From: a virus
DNA length: 20,583 nt
IMG/VR virus record: IMGVR_UViG_3300044953_000370
Span: 1-20,583 of that record
Direction: 5' to 3' (one strand)
Numbering within the stretch: position 1 is the stretch's first letter; the number at the start of each line of letters is the position of its first letter. Under the pieces are notes generated by a model. The model saw nothing but the letters and a program-made list of their open reading frames with translations, was not told the DNA's origin and made no database searches. Below are positions 13,318-20,583 of this stretch, in pieces. Made by a program: the position numbers and the translations under genes.

Positions 13318-15873
13318 ATTTATCAGAATATCTACTATGAAAGGCAGAAAAACTTAATACATCTTTGGGATGATGAAAGAGGATATACAACATTTCCATA
13401 TCGTAAGTATGCGTATAAGAAAGACCCATACGGACAATATCGTTCTATAAATGATGATAAGTTAAGTAAAATAGGAAAGTGGGAAAAAAATGAAGCAGAT
13501 GAATTATTTGAAAGTGATGTTCCTGAAACGACAAGAGTATTGGTAGATATATACAATAGTGATATTCCATCGGTAGGTCATAGAGTAATGACGTTTGACA
13601 TTGAGGTAGAAATGGTATCAGGTCTACCGAATACAAAAGAGGCAGAAAACGAAATCACAGCAATTACAGCACATGATAGTGCAACAAAATTGTTTGATGT
13701 TTTTGTATTAGATAAACAAAGAAAAATTAAAAAAAATGCTGACAAATTTAGCAAAGATGGGCGAGAGGTTGGTGTTCACATTTTCGATAACGAGAAAAAT
13801 CTTTTATTTGCATTTCTTAATTACTACGAAGAAGTTAATTCGTCTATTCTTACGGGATGGAATATAGATTTCTTTGATATTCCTTATCTCTACAATCGTA
13901 TTAAAAAAGTTTGTGGTGAAGGAAATGCAAAAAGATTATCACGTATCGGACAATGTTTCTACTCACCATACAGAGACAAATGGAGTTTTGGTGGTGTATC
14001 TATATTAGATTACATAAACCTATACAAACAATACAATTTTGGTTTGGAAAGTTCTTACACCCTAAACCATATTGCTACAAAAGAATTGGGTAGAAGTAAG
14101 ATTGAATATGAAGGAAGTTTGGATGACCTATTTGAAAACGATTTGGAGAAGTTCATTGAGTATAACATTGTTGACGTGGAATTGGTAATAGCAATGGACA
14201 ATAAATTAAAGTTTATTGAATTATGTAGGGCCATATGCCACGCTGGTTATGTTCCGTATGAAGATTACATTTATTCTTCAAAATGGTTAGAAGGTGCATG
14301 TTTATCTTATCTTAAAACAAAAGGATTGGTAGCAACAAACAAGCCGGCAGATAGAAAACAAAGAATGCAAGCATTAAGAGATAATGATGAAGAGAAGTTT
14401 ATTGGTGCATATGTAAAAGAACCAATTGTTGGTAAGTATGATTGGATTTATGATTTGGATTTAACATCTCTATATCCATCAATTATTATGACTCTAAACA
14501 TATCACCCGAAACAAAGATTGGTAAGATTGAGAATTGGGATGCAGAAGCATGGATTAAAGGTGAAGATACTGGAACATATCGAATAGTTGGTAAAGATAA
14601 TACATACGAATACACTCGTCAGGAATTAGCAGAAGTAATCAAAGATAGTAATTTAGGAGTAGCAGCAAATGGAGTTCTTTATAATCAGGATAAGCCAGGT
14701 CTAATTGCGGATATTCTTAACACATGGTTTCAAAAGAGGGTTGAGTATCGTAAGTTGGAAAAGAAATATGGTGAGGAAGGAAATACAGAACAATATGAGT
14801 TTTATGGTAAAAGACAGCACGTTCAAAAAATCCTACTAAACTCAATGTATGGTGTATTAGGATTACCGGCATTCCGTTTTTATGATGTGGATAATGCGGA
14901 GGCAGTGACTCTGACCGGACAGGTGGTGATTAAGAAAACCGCTGAAATGGCAAACATCAAATATTGTAAAGAGTTAGAAACAAAACAGGACTATAATGTT
15001 TATATTGATACCGACTCAATCTATATGATGGCAGAACCTTTGGTAAAACACAGATACCCAGAATATAAAGAATTCGATGAAAAGAGAATGGCACAAGAGG
15101 TAAATACTATTGCAGAGGAAACGCAAGCTTTCTTAAATTCATTTTACAACTTATTAGCAGAGAGATTTTTTTTCATTCCAAAAGAGAAACACCGATTTGA
15201 AATTAAAAAGGAATATATTAGTAAAGCAGGATTTTGGGTAGCAAAGAAACGATACGCACAATGGATAATTTTAAAAAATGGCATTCCATGTGATAAGTTG
15301 GATATAAAAGGATTGGATGTTGTTAGAAGTTCATTCCCTAAATCATTTCAAAAGTTTATGTCCACAATTTTGAAAGATATCCTAATGGGTAAAGATAATG
15401 AATACATTGATGATACATTACTTACATTCAAAAAAAGTTTACCAACACTTCCTGTAAACCTAATTGCAAAGGGTGGAGCAATCAAAGAATTAAGTAAGTA
15501 TGATAATGGTAGTTGGCAGAAAGGCAAATCAGTTGCAGACTTTGAAAAGGGAACACCTGCACACGTAAAAGCCGGAATAGCATACAATAGATTATTAAAG
15601 TTTTTCAATTGTCCATATAAGCACGAACCAATTAGAGATGGTGACAAGGTAAAATGGGTATATCTTAAAACAAATCCATTGGGATTAGATACACTTGCAT
15701 TCAAAGATTATAATGACCCAAAAGAGGTTATGGACTTCATTGAAACTTACATTGATAGAGATAAAATATTTGAGACAGAATTGGAAAACAAATTAGATGA
15801 TTTCTACAACGCATTAAAATGGGAGAAAGCAACAATAGAAACAAAAACAGCTAAAAAGTTTTTTGCATTTTAA
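13318..15873 (+). CDS. 43: gp43-like family B DNA polymerase with 3'-5' exonuclease, probable AUU start
   Basis: 851 residues if started at ATT 13318 (T4 gp43 is 898). The frame is open from 13306, after TAA 13303-13305; ATG/GTG/TTG do not occur in frame until TTG 13540, so the usual start call would delete 74 residues that look like the family N-terminal domain (IYQNIYYERQ, LWDDERGYTTFPYRK). Exonuclease motifs: FDIEVE (D94, E96), LTGWNIDFFDIP (D184), NIVDVELV (D286). Polymerase motifs: A DLTSLYPSII (D381), B QKILLNSMYG (K504, N508), C YIDTDSIY (D564, D566). The C-terminus AKKFFAF resembles a clamp-binding peptide. The start has a strong Shine-Dalgarno. AUU starts are known in E. coli infC. 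A sequencing error that removed an ATG is the alternative. Confidence 0.88.
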   Translation: MYQNIYYERQKNLIHLWDDERGYTTFPYRKYAYKKDPYGQYRSINDDKLSKIGKWEKNEADELFESDVPETTRVLVDIYNSDIPSVGHRVMTFDIEVEMVSGLPNTKEAENEITAITAHDSATKLFDVFVLDKQRKIKKNADKFSKDGREVGVHIFDNEKNLLFAFLNYYEEVNSSILTGWNIDFFDIPYLYNRIKKVCGEGNAKRLSRIGQCFYSPYRDKWSFGGVSILDYINLYKQYNFGLESSYTLNHIATKELGRSKIEYEGSLDDLFENDLEKFIEYNIVDVELVIAMDNKLKFIELCRAICHAGYVPYEDYIYSSKWLEGACLSYLKTKGLVATNKPADRKQRMQALRDNDEEKFIGAYVKEPIVGKYDWIYDLDLTSLYPSIIMTLNISPETKIGKIENWDAEAWIKGEDTGTYRIVGKDNTYEYTRQELAEVIKDSNLGVAANGVLYNQDKPGLIADILNTWFQKRVEYRKLEKKYGEEGNTEQYEFYGKRQHVQKILLNSMYGVLGLPAFRFYDVDNAEAVTLTGQVVIKKTAEMANIKYCKELETKQDYNVYIDTDSIYMMAEPLVKHRYPEYKEFDEKRMAQEVNTIAEETQAFLNSFYNLLAERFFFIPKEKHRFEIKKEYISKAGFWVAKKRYAQWIILKNGIPCDKLDIKGLDVVRSSFPKSFQKFMSTILKDILMGKDNEYIDDTLLTFKKSLPTLPVNLIAKGGAIKELSKYDNGSWQKGKSVADFEKGTPAHVKAGIAYNRLLKFFNCPYKHEPIRDGDKVKWVYLKTNPLGLDTLAFKDYNDPKEVMDFIETYIDRDKIFETELENKLDDFYNALKWEKATIETKTAKKFFAF

Positions 15874-15874
15874 A

Positions 15875-16633
15875 ATGAAAAGTTTAAAGTTTTGGAAAGC
15901 CATTACATTTGATGTAACATCTTTTCGTTGGAAATTATCGGAAAGAAAAGGAAAAAGATTTCAAGGTTCAGGTTCAGATAATTCAAATAAAAATGTATAC
16001 ACTTATAATGAATTAGGATTTAGAGGTAATTCTTTCTTAAAAAATGGTTATAAAATTATGAGTGTTGGTTGTTCTCATACGGAAGGTATCGGTGTAAATG
16101 ATAATGAAACTTGGTCTTACTATTTATCAACTTTTATAAAAGATAGTGTTGATTTAAATTTTGGACATAGTGGTAGAAGTAATGATTATATAGCAAGAAC
16201 TATATTAACTTTTGTAGATAAAGTTAAACCTGATTTGGTATTAGTTATGTATAGTTATCCATCTAGAAGAGAATATTATAAAAAAGATGGTGGAATAGAA
16301 CCATTTGCTTTAAATCCGTGGGGTTACTATAAAGAGCATTCTGATGGTATAAAAGAATTTAAAATGTATTCTGAATTATCAAATATCGAAGATGATTTCA
16401 TTAACTGGTATAAAAATCATCAACTTATTACATACTATCTTAAATCAAATGATATTCCATTTATTTGGAATGGCACATTTGTAGAAACCGATTATACCGA
16501 TGAAAATCGATTTGATGGTGAGTATAAAAAATATAGTGATGAGCACGAACATGCTACCGCAGAAGAAAATAAATCATACGCAAAAAAATTACATAAACAT
16601 TTAAAAAAAATTGGTATTATTAAAAATTTATAG
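15875..16633 (+). CDS. SGNH/GDSL hydrolase-like phage protein
   Basis: 252 residues from ATG 15875, one nt after the polymerase stop; an upstream in-frame TTG (15863) lies within the polymerase end and is unlikely. The motif IMSVGCSHTEGIGV (61-74) resembles SGNH block I with Cys-Ser in place of GDS, LNFGHSGRSND (94-104) resembles block III (Gly/Asn oxyanion site), and DEHEHATAEEN (222-232) resembles the catalytic Asp-x-x-His block. SGNH proteins are esterases/acyl hydrolases; phage versions are often unassigned. No signal peptide. The gene is A+T-richer than neighbours and sits between polymerase and clamp genes, where T4 has no such gene, so it looks like an acquired moron. Substrate unknown. 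Confidence 0.7.
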   Translation: MKSLKFWKAITFDVTSFRWKLSERKGKRFQGSGSDNSNKNVYTYNELGFRGNSFLKNGYKIMSVGCSHTEGIGVNDNETWSYYLSTFIKDSVDLNFGHSGRSNDYIARTILTFVDKVKPDLVLVMYSYPSRREYYKKDGGIEPFALNPWGYYKEHSDGIKEFKMYSELSNIEDDFINWYKNHQLITYYLKSNDIPFIWNGTFVETDYTDENRFDGEYKKYSDEHEHATAEENKSYAKKLHKHLKKIGIIKNL

Positions 16634-16641
16634 TATATTTA
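16610..16641 (+). promoter_or_regulatory. Bacteroidota-type promoter for the sliding clamp gene
   Basis: ATTG (16610-16613) and TATATTTA (16634-16641) with a 20-nt spacer. The -33 box is one base off TTTG. The -7 box begins at the end of the SGNH gene stop. The leader AAAACTTAAACAAACAATT before ATG 16660 has A-rich, TTAAA-like sequence similar to the other two promoter leaders. Confidence 0.4.
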
Positions 16642-16659
16642 AAACTTAAACAAACAATT

Positions 16660-17373
16660 ATGAACAAAAACAATTTATTAAAATTTATTCAAAAGTATTC
16701 GTTAGGTGGACTTATCGAGTCAGTAGTGTGGAACGTAGAAGGAACAAAGTTATCAGTTAGATTTATTTCTGATGATAAAACCCTATTAGGTGAAGTAGAG
16801 TTTAACACATTCACTTCAACGCCCTTTAATGTAGGTATTTACACAACATCTCTATTGAAAAATATGATTGGTGTATTGGATAATGATATCGCATTGAAAG
16901 TGGATAAAGCTGGTGATAAAGCAGTTACTCTTAAGTTGAGTTCAGATGATACTGAAACTTCTTATCAATTAGCAGACTTGGGTGTTATTCCACCGGTTCC
17001 GGATTTAAAAGCATTGCCTGATTTTGGTATTGCTATTGATATGACATCACAAATGGTAGACCGTTTTATCAAAGCAAAGGGTGCATTGAGTGATGTAGAC
17101 ACATTTACTATCTTTACCGAAGGTGGTGATTTAAAATTAGCAATTGGTTATTCATCAATTTCGACAAATAGAGTAACATTCACAGCAATTAAAGGATTTG
17201 ATAGTGAAGTAAAACCAATCTCATTCTCTTCAAAATATTTAAAAGAAATTCTTACAGCAAATAAAGAAGCAACAAACGCAAAATTAAAAGTATCAACCGA
17301 TGGTTTAGCTCATGTTGAATTTCAAATAGATGATTTTGTTTGTAAGTATTATTTAGTAGAAATCTCAAATTAA
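16660..17373 (+). CDS. 45: gp45-like sliding clamp
   Basis: 237 residues, close to T4 gp45 (228). The two-domain layout is visible: an N-terminal half (about 1-115) ending in YQLADLGVIPPVPDLKALP (an interdomain linker) and a C-terminal half from FGIAIDMTSQMVDRF (122-136). TFTIFTEGGDLKLAIGYSS and the closing YYLVEIS are typical of the PCNA/gp45 fold. Three copies would form a ring that tethers the polymerase and, in T4, activates late transcription. ATG start with an A-rich leader and a candidate promoter. It is followed after 6 nt by a small gene with a clamp-binding-like motif and then, downstream, by dUTPase and loader subunits. Confidence 0.85.
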   Translation: MNKNNLLKFIQKYSLGGLIESVVWNVEGTKLSVRFISDDKTLLGEVEFNTFTSTPFNVGIYTTSLLKNMIGVLDNDIALKVDKAGDKAVTLKLSSDDTETSYQLADLGVIPPVPDLKALPDFGIAIDMTSQMVDRFIKAKGALSDVDTFTIFTEGGDLKLAIGYSSISTNRVTFTAIKGFDSEVKPISFSSKYLKEILTANKEATNAKLKVSTDGLAHVEFQIDDFVCKYYLVEISN

Positions 17374-17379
17374 TAAAAA

Positions 17380-17691
17380 ATGTTAGAACAATTAGAATTA
17401 TTCCCAAAAGAGGAAACTCAAACACAGGGTAGCGTAGAAATACCAAAACAAGAACCAATTAAAGATGCAGAGTGGTGTTTTCAATTTTTTAATAACGAAC
17501 CTGTAGTATTTGGTTGGCAAAGTGAAAATACAGAACCATCACCATTAGTATTACAATTACAACCAGTAGAGAGTGATGTATTAACTTTTAGACAAAATGG
17601 AATGGAGTTTAGAATTTTTGCAAGAACTATTTCAGAAGATACTAAACAAATTAGAAAAGAACAAGATGCAAATCAAAATAAAGAAGCTTAA
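17380..17691 (+). CDS. Small protein with an N-terminal clamp-binding-like QLELF motif, function unknown
   Basis: 103 residues, ATG 6 nt after the clamp stop. The N-terminus MLEQLELFPKEE contains QLELF, which matches the bacterial beta-clamp binding pentapeptide consensus QL(S/D)LF closely; the rest (for example EWCFQFFNNEPVVFGW, 31-46) I do not recognise. Because the gene lies between clamp and dUTPase, it may dock on the phage clamp, or it may bind the host beta clamp. The acidic C-terminal half ends in KQIRKEQDANQNKEA, and the last 26 nt overlap the dUTPase start. Function is inferred only from the motif and position. Confidence 0.55.
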   Translation: MLEQLELFPKEETQTQGSVEIPKQEPIKDAEWCFQFFNNEPVVFGWQSENTEPSPLVLQLQPVESDVLTFRQNGMEFRIFARTISEDTKQIRKEQDANQNKEA

Positions 17692-18091
17692 TCCTAATGC
17701 AGTAATTCCAACATACGCCAAAAGTGGTGATGCTGGAATGGATTTAGTAGCAACTGAAATTATATCAAATACAACTTTTGATATATCCTATGGAACGGGT
17801 ATAGCAATGGAGATACCTGAAGGATTTGTTGGATTGGTATTTCCTCGTTCATCAATTAGAAAATATGATTTAATACTTTCTAATTCAGTTGGTGTAATTG
17901 ATAGTGGATATAGAGGTGAGTTGCAGGCTACATTTAAAAAAACAAATGGATTGGATTCATTAGCTTATAAAGCAGGTGATAGAATTGCACAAATTATGAT
18001 TATACCATATCCACAAATTGAATTTACAGAAGTAGAAGAATTATTTAACACCGAAAGAGGCGATGGCGGATTCGGTTCAACTGGGAAATAA
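17666..18091 (+). CDS. dut: dUTPase
   Basis: 141 residues, a normal size for trimeric dUTPase. The five family motifs are in order: SGDAGMDL (20-27), PRSSI (60-64), GVIDSGYRGE (76-85; catalytic D79), GDRIAQIMI (104-112) and RGDGGFGSTG (131-140). It hydrolyses dUTP to dUMP and keeps uracil out of phage DNA while feeding thymidylate synthesis. An upstream in-frame ATG (17597) would add 23 residues inside the preceding gene; ATG 17666 is chosen because the chain QIKIKKLNP is the usual family start. It overlaps the preceding gene by 26 nt, and the clamp loader begins one nt after its stop. Confidence 0.95.
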   Translation: MQIKIKKLNPNAVIPTYAKSGDAGMDLVATEIISNTTFDISYGTGIAMEIPEGFVGLVFPRSSIRKYDLILSNSVGVIDSGYRGELQATFKKTNGLDSLAYKAGDRIAQIMIIPYPQIEFTEVEELFNTERGDGGFGSTGK

Positions 18092-18092
18092 T

Positions 18093-19040
18093 ATGAGTTT
18101 TTTCGCAAATGATATAAGTAAAAGAGAACATAGTTTGTGGGTAGAGAAATACCGCCCACAAACTCTTGCTGATTATGTTGGTAATGAAACCATCAAAGAA
18201 ACTATTCAGCAATATTTAGATACTAATGATATACCACATTTGTTGTTATACGGAAAAGCAGGTACGGGTAAGACCACACTTGCAAAACTTATCGTAAATA
18301 CAATTAAGTGTGACTTTATGATTATCAATGCATCGGATGAAAACAATGTAGAAACCGTAAGAACAAAGGTTAAGAACTTCGCATCTTCGGTAGGATTTGC
18401 AGGATTTAAAGTGATTATATTGGATGAGTTTGATTATATGACTCCACCTGCACAGGCAATCCTTCGTAATTTGATGGAAACATTTAGTAAGCATTGTCGT
18501 TTCATTTTGACATGTAATTATATTGAGAAAATTATTGACCCTATTCAAAGTCGTTGTCAATCCTTTGCAATCACTCCACCAACTAAAAAAGATGTGGCAA
18601 TTCAGGTAGCAAAGATATTAGATATTGAAAAAATTAAGTATGAACCAAAAAATATGGCCGATATCATTAATTCATATTATCCAGATATTAGAAGAATACT
18701 TAATACTTGTCAATTACAATCGGCAAAAGGAGAATTAAAAGTAGACCATAAAGTAATGGTTGAAGCAAACTTTGCAACTAAACTTATTGAACTTTTAAAA
18801 TCGGAAGATAATAAAAGAAATATATTTATAAAAATTAGACAGGTAGTAGCAGATAACAAACTAAATGATTACTCCGAAATGTATACAATGTTATACGATA
18901 AAGTAGATGAGTATGCATCTGGAAATACCGCAAATGTTATACTTACTATTGCAGAAGGATTATCAAAAGATGCATTAGTAGTAGATAAAGAAATAGTGTT
19001 TATGAGCACAATTACACAAATATTAAATATTATAAAATAA
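18093..19040 (+). CDS. 44: gp44-like clamp loader large subunit (AAA+ ATPase)
   Basis: 315 residues from ATG 18093, matching T4 gp44 (319); an in-frame ATG at 18063 lies inside dUTPase and is unlikely. SLWVEKYRPQTLADYVG (14-30) is the family box, Walker A is GKAGTGKT (54-61), Walker B ILDEFD (109-114, DEFD form as in T4), and SRC (153-155) is the arginine-finger motif. In T4 a gp44 tetramer with one gp62 loads the clamp on primer-template junctions. The gp62-like gene follows with a TAATG overlap, consistent with the pair being made in linked amounts. Confidence 0.93.
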   Translation: MSFFANDISKREHSLWVEKYRPQTLADYVGNETIKETIQQYLDTNDIPHLLLYGKAGTGKTTLAKLIVNTIKCDFMIINASDENNVETVRTKVKNFASSVGFAGFKVIILDEFDYMTPPAQAILRNLMETFSKHCRFILTCNYIEKIIDPIQSRCQSFAITPPTKKDVAIQVAKILDIEKIKYEPKNMADIINSYYPDIRRILNTCQLQSAKGELKVDHKVMVEANFATKLIELLKSEDNKRNIFIKIRQVVADNKLNDYSEMYTMLYDKVDEYASGNTANVILTIAEGLSKDALVVDKEIVFMSTITQILNIIK

Positions 19041-19492
19041 TGGCAGCTAAAAAGTTATTTGATCATCTTAATGCAATAACTTTCGAGCAAGACCCAAAGT
19101 ATTTTAATAAACTTTCGGAAGAGGACTTGAAATCATGGAGTAACTTTATGATTAATCGATTTCTTTCTATGAAACCGGAATGGGTTGAATTAATTGCAAC
19201 TCTTTTACCTCTAACACAAACTCTACAACCAAAAGAAATGTATAAGTTGTATATTAGTGTAATACCAAAAGGTAAATATTTTCTTAAATATATTAAAGGT
19301 AAGGCAGCAAATAAGTATGAAGATTTTTTAATTGAGTTGATTAAAAAAGATTTTCAATGTTCAGAAAAAGAAGCATTGGAATATATCGAAGTTCTTTATT
19401 CAACAAGAGAAGGTAGAGAAAACATAAAATATATTTGCGAAAAATACGGAACAGATAAAAAGCAAATTACTAAACTTAAACTTAAAATATAA
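19040..19492 (+). CDS. 62: gp62-like clamp loader small subunit
   Basis: 150 residues (T4 gp62 is 187). The start LFDHLNAITFEQDPKYFNKL (6-25), then WSNFMINRFLSM (33-44), YKLYISVIPKGKYFLKYIK and a lysine-rich C-terminus (KKQITKLKLKI) resemble phage gp62 proteins. It acts with gp44 as the clamp loader; the small subunit does not bind ATP and no Walker motif is present. The ATG overlaps the gp44 stop by one nt. The assignment rests on position and recalled pattern since this family is poorly conserved. In T4 the RegA repressor gene follows gp62; here a radical SAM gene does. Confidence 0.8.
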   Translation: MAAKKLFDHLNAITFEQDPKYFNKLSEEDLKSWSNFMINRFLSMKPEWVELIATLLPLTQTLQPKEMYKLYISVIPKGKYFLKYIKGKAANKYEDFLIELIKKDFQCSEKEALEYIEVLYSTREGRENIKYICEKYGTDKKQITKLKLKI

Positions 19493-19493
19493 A

Positions 19494-20583
19494 ATGAATA
19501 AAGCATTTTGTATATTACCTTTTATACATTTTAATGGATATATGGATGGTACAGCAAGAGCATGTTGTGATTCACAAAAACCATTTACTGATATTGATTT
19601 AAATAAAGAATCAATTGAAAATGCTTTTAATTCGGATGAGTATAAAAAATTAAGAATTGATATGCTTAATGATGTTCAAAATGAATATTGTAGTGCATGT
19701 TATAAATTGGAAGAACAAGGTATTAAATCATCTAGAAATAAATGGAATGAACATCATATTAAAAAAATTGAACCACTTACTGAAAAAATAAATAAAATAA
19801 AAAAATTTGATGGAAAAATAAAACCCGAATTTGTTTCTTTAGATTTAAGGCCATCAAATATTTGTAATTTTAAATGTAGAACTTGCAATGATGGATTTTC
19901 TACAAAATGGCAAGAAGAAAAAAAAGATTTTTACTTGGTAAATAAAAATATACTCTACTTTGGAAAAGAAACGGTTTCCAATATAAATAAAGTAAATTTT
20001 ATTTTAAATGAAAAATCTTTAAAAAAAATTGAGGTAATATATTTTGCAGGTGGAGAACCATTTGTATTGGATGAACATTTTGAACTTTTAGAATCAATTA
20101 TTTATAAAAAAAGAATATCGATTATGTATAATACAAATTTTAGTATTTTAAAATATAAAGGTAAAACAATATTTGAATATTTAAAAGATTTTAGAAATGT
20201 TCATTTTTCAATTTCATTAGATGGACTAGGAGAAGTTGGCGAATTTGTTAGAACAGGTTTTGATAATAACGTTTTTAATAAAAATTTTATGCTTTTAAAA
20301 TGGGCAACTGAACATTATAAAAATATATCGTATGATTTTCAATATACTTGTTCTGTATTAAATGCATTTAATTTTTTTGATTTTTTAAAAGAACTTAATG
20401 AAGACCATAATTTGATAAATTTCCATTGGGTAAAATACCCATTTTGGTATAATACTATCCATTTTGATGAAATTAAAAGTGATATAATAAGATTATATAA
20501 GCAAAATTTATATAAAATAGAATCAGAAAAATTAAAAAATTCTTTATTAGCATTTATAGAATACTTAAAAAAATCAACAGTAT
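19494..20583 (+). CDS. Radical SAM protein, twitch-type (3' partial)
   Basis: 363 codons are visible from ATG 19494 (one nt after the gp62 stop) and the frame stays open to the window edge. The cluster-binding motif is CNFKCRTC (C124, C128, C131), that is CxxxCxxC, and IYFAGGEPF is the GGEP S-adenosylmethionine motif. The N-terminus has a Cys-bearing region (FCILPFIH, ARACCDS, EYCSACYKLEEQGIKSSR) like phage twitch-domain radical SAM proteins, whose target is not known to me. Composition is very A+T-rich (many Asn, Lys, Ile, Phe), more so than the clamp genes before it, suggesting recent acquisition. It could modify a peptide, nucleotide or glycan; nothing in the sequence decides it. Confidence 0.85.
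   Translation, partial: MNKAFCILPFIHFNGYMDGTARACCDSQKPFTDIDLNKESIENAFNSDEYKKLRIDMLNDVQNEYCSACYKLEEQGIKSSRNKWNEHHIKKIEPLTEKINKIKKFDGKIKPEFVSLDLRPSNICNFKCRTCNDGFSTKWQEEKKDFYLVNKNILYFGKETVSNINKVNFILNEKSLKKIEVIYFAGGEPFVLDEHFELLESIIYKKRISIMYNTNFSILKYKGKTIFEYLKDFRNVHFSISLDGLGEVGEFVRTGFDNNVFNKNFMLLKWATEHYKNISYDFQYTCSVLNAFNFFDFLKELNEDHNLINFHWVKYPFWYNTIHFDEIKSDIIRLYKQNLYKIESEKLKNSLLAFIEYLKKSTV

Noticed and set aside
15348-15704. 118-codon minus-strand frame inside the polymerase gene
   Set aside because: Antisense to the polymerase C-terminal region, no motif, composition mirrors the sense gene.
13540-15873. Start of the DNA polymerase at TTG 13540 (777 residues)
   Set aside because: The frame is open upstream with plausible polymerase N-terminal sequence, and TTG 13540 has no ribosome-binding site, while AAGGAGG stands before ATT 13318.
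17597-17665. N-terminal extension of dUTPase from ATG 17597
   Set aside because: The 23 extra residues are the overlapped frame of the preceding gene; the family start fits ATG 17666.
18063-18092. N-terminal extension of the clamp loader large subunit from ATG 18063
   Set aside because: It lies inside the dUTPase C-terminal motif; ATG 18093 gives the normal length and one-nt gap.
1-20583. tRNA genes, CRISPR arrays, insertion sequences or prophage attachment sites
   Set aside because: No cloverleaf-like or direct-repeat arrays, terminal inverted repeats or transposase motifs were visible on reading.

Overview
The window is part of the replication module of a T4-related (tailed, contractile-type) bacteriophage. 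All supportable genes are on the + strand, packed with 1-26 nt overlaps or very short gaps. The core set is a gp32-like single-stranded DNA-binding protein, a RecA/UvsX recombinase, a 5'-3' exonuclease (RNase H type), a gp41-like helicase, a gp43-like family B DNA polymerase, a gp45-like sliding clamp and both clamp-loader subunits (gp44 and gp62). Nucleotide-metabolism genes sit among them: an adenosylcobalamin-type ribonucleotide reductase, a thioredoxin and a dUTPase. A PhoH-type ATPase is also present. The DNA is very A+T-rich. Three intergenic regions carry Bacteroidota-style promoters (TTTG or ATTG, then 19-20 nt, then TAnnTTTA), and most start codons have an A-rich leader instead of a Shine-Dalgarno sequence. 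I infer a Bacteroidota host; the phage itself I cannot name.

Layout. 1-539: the end of an unknown gene and a DUF1599-like gene. 540-5338: a promoter and structured leader, then ssDNA-binding protein, recombinase, exonuclease, a small unknown protein and helicase. 5339-6650: a zinc-finger plus EDxHD/Vsr-like endonuclease that looks like a homing gene dropped into the last codons of the helicase gene, then a Mom-like gene. 6651-9782: a hairpin leader, class II ribonucleotide reductase, a DUF5522-like Cys-rich protein, PhoH and thioredoxin. 9792-13261: an accessory block with a small HTH protein, a second Mom-like protein, a ParB-domain protein with a nuclease-like C-terminus, and a DruA/DUF4338-like protein. 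13306-19492: DNA polymerase, an SGNH-like protein, sliding clamp, a small protein with a clamp-binding-like motif, dUTPase, and clamp loader large and small subunits. 19494-end: a radical SAM gene that runs off the window.

The replication proteins would form a phage-encoded replisome: clamp and loader tether the polymerase, the helicase opens the fork, ssDNA-binding protein coats it, and recombinase and exonuclease support recombination-dependent replication and primer removal. The reductase, thioredoxin and dUTPase supply and clean the dNTP pool. The Mom-like proteins suggest modified phage DNA.

Most interesting points: (1) the DNA polymerase frame extends about 74 residues upstream of its first ATG/GTG/TTG codon and appears to start at an ATT codon 5 nt after a perfect AAGGAGG; (2) a homing-type nuclease at the extreme 3' end of the helicase gene, with a reconstructable junction; (3) a ParB plus PD-(D/E)XK-like protein lying between a Mom-like and a DruA-like gene; (4) a gp32 homolog with no cysteine at all, behind a leader resembling the T4 gp32 autoregulatory operator. 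No tRNA, rRNA, CRISPR array or insertion sequence was seen. RegA, primase, gp59, UvsY and UvsW were not found in the window.
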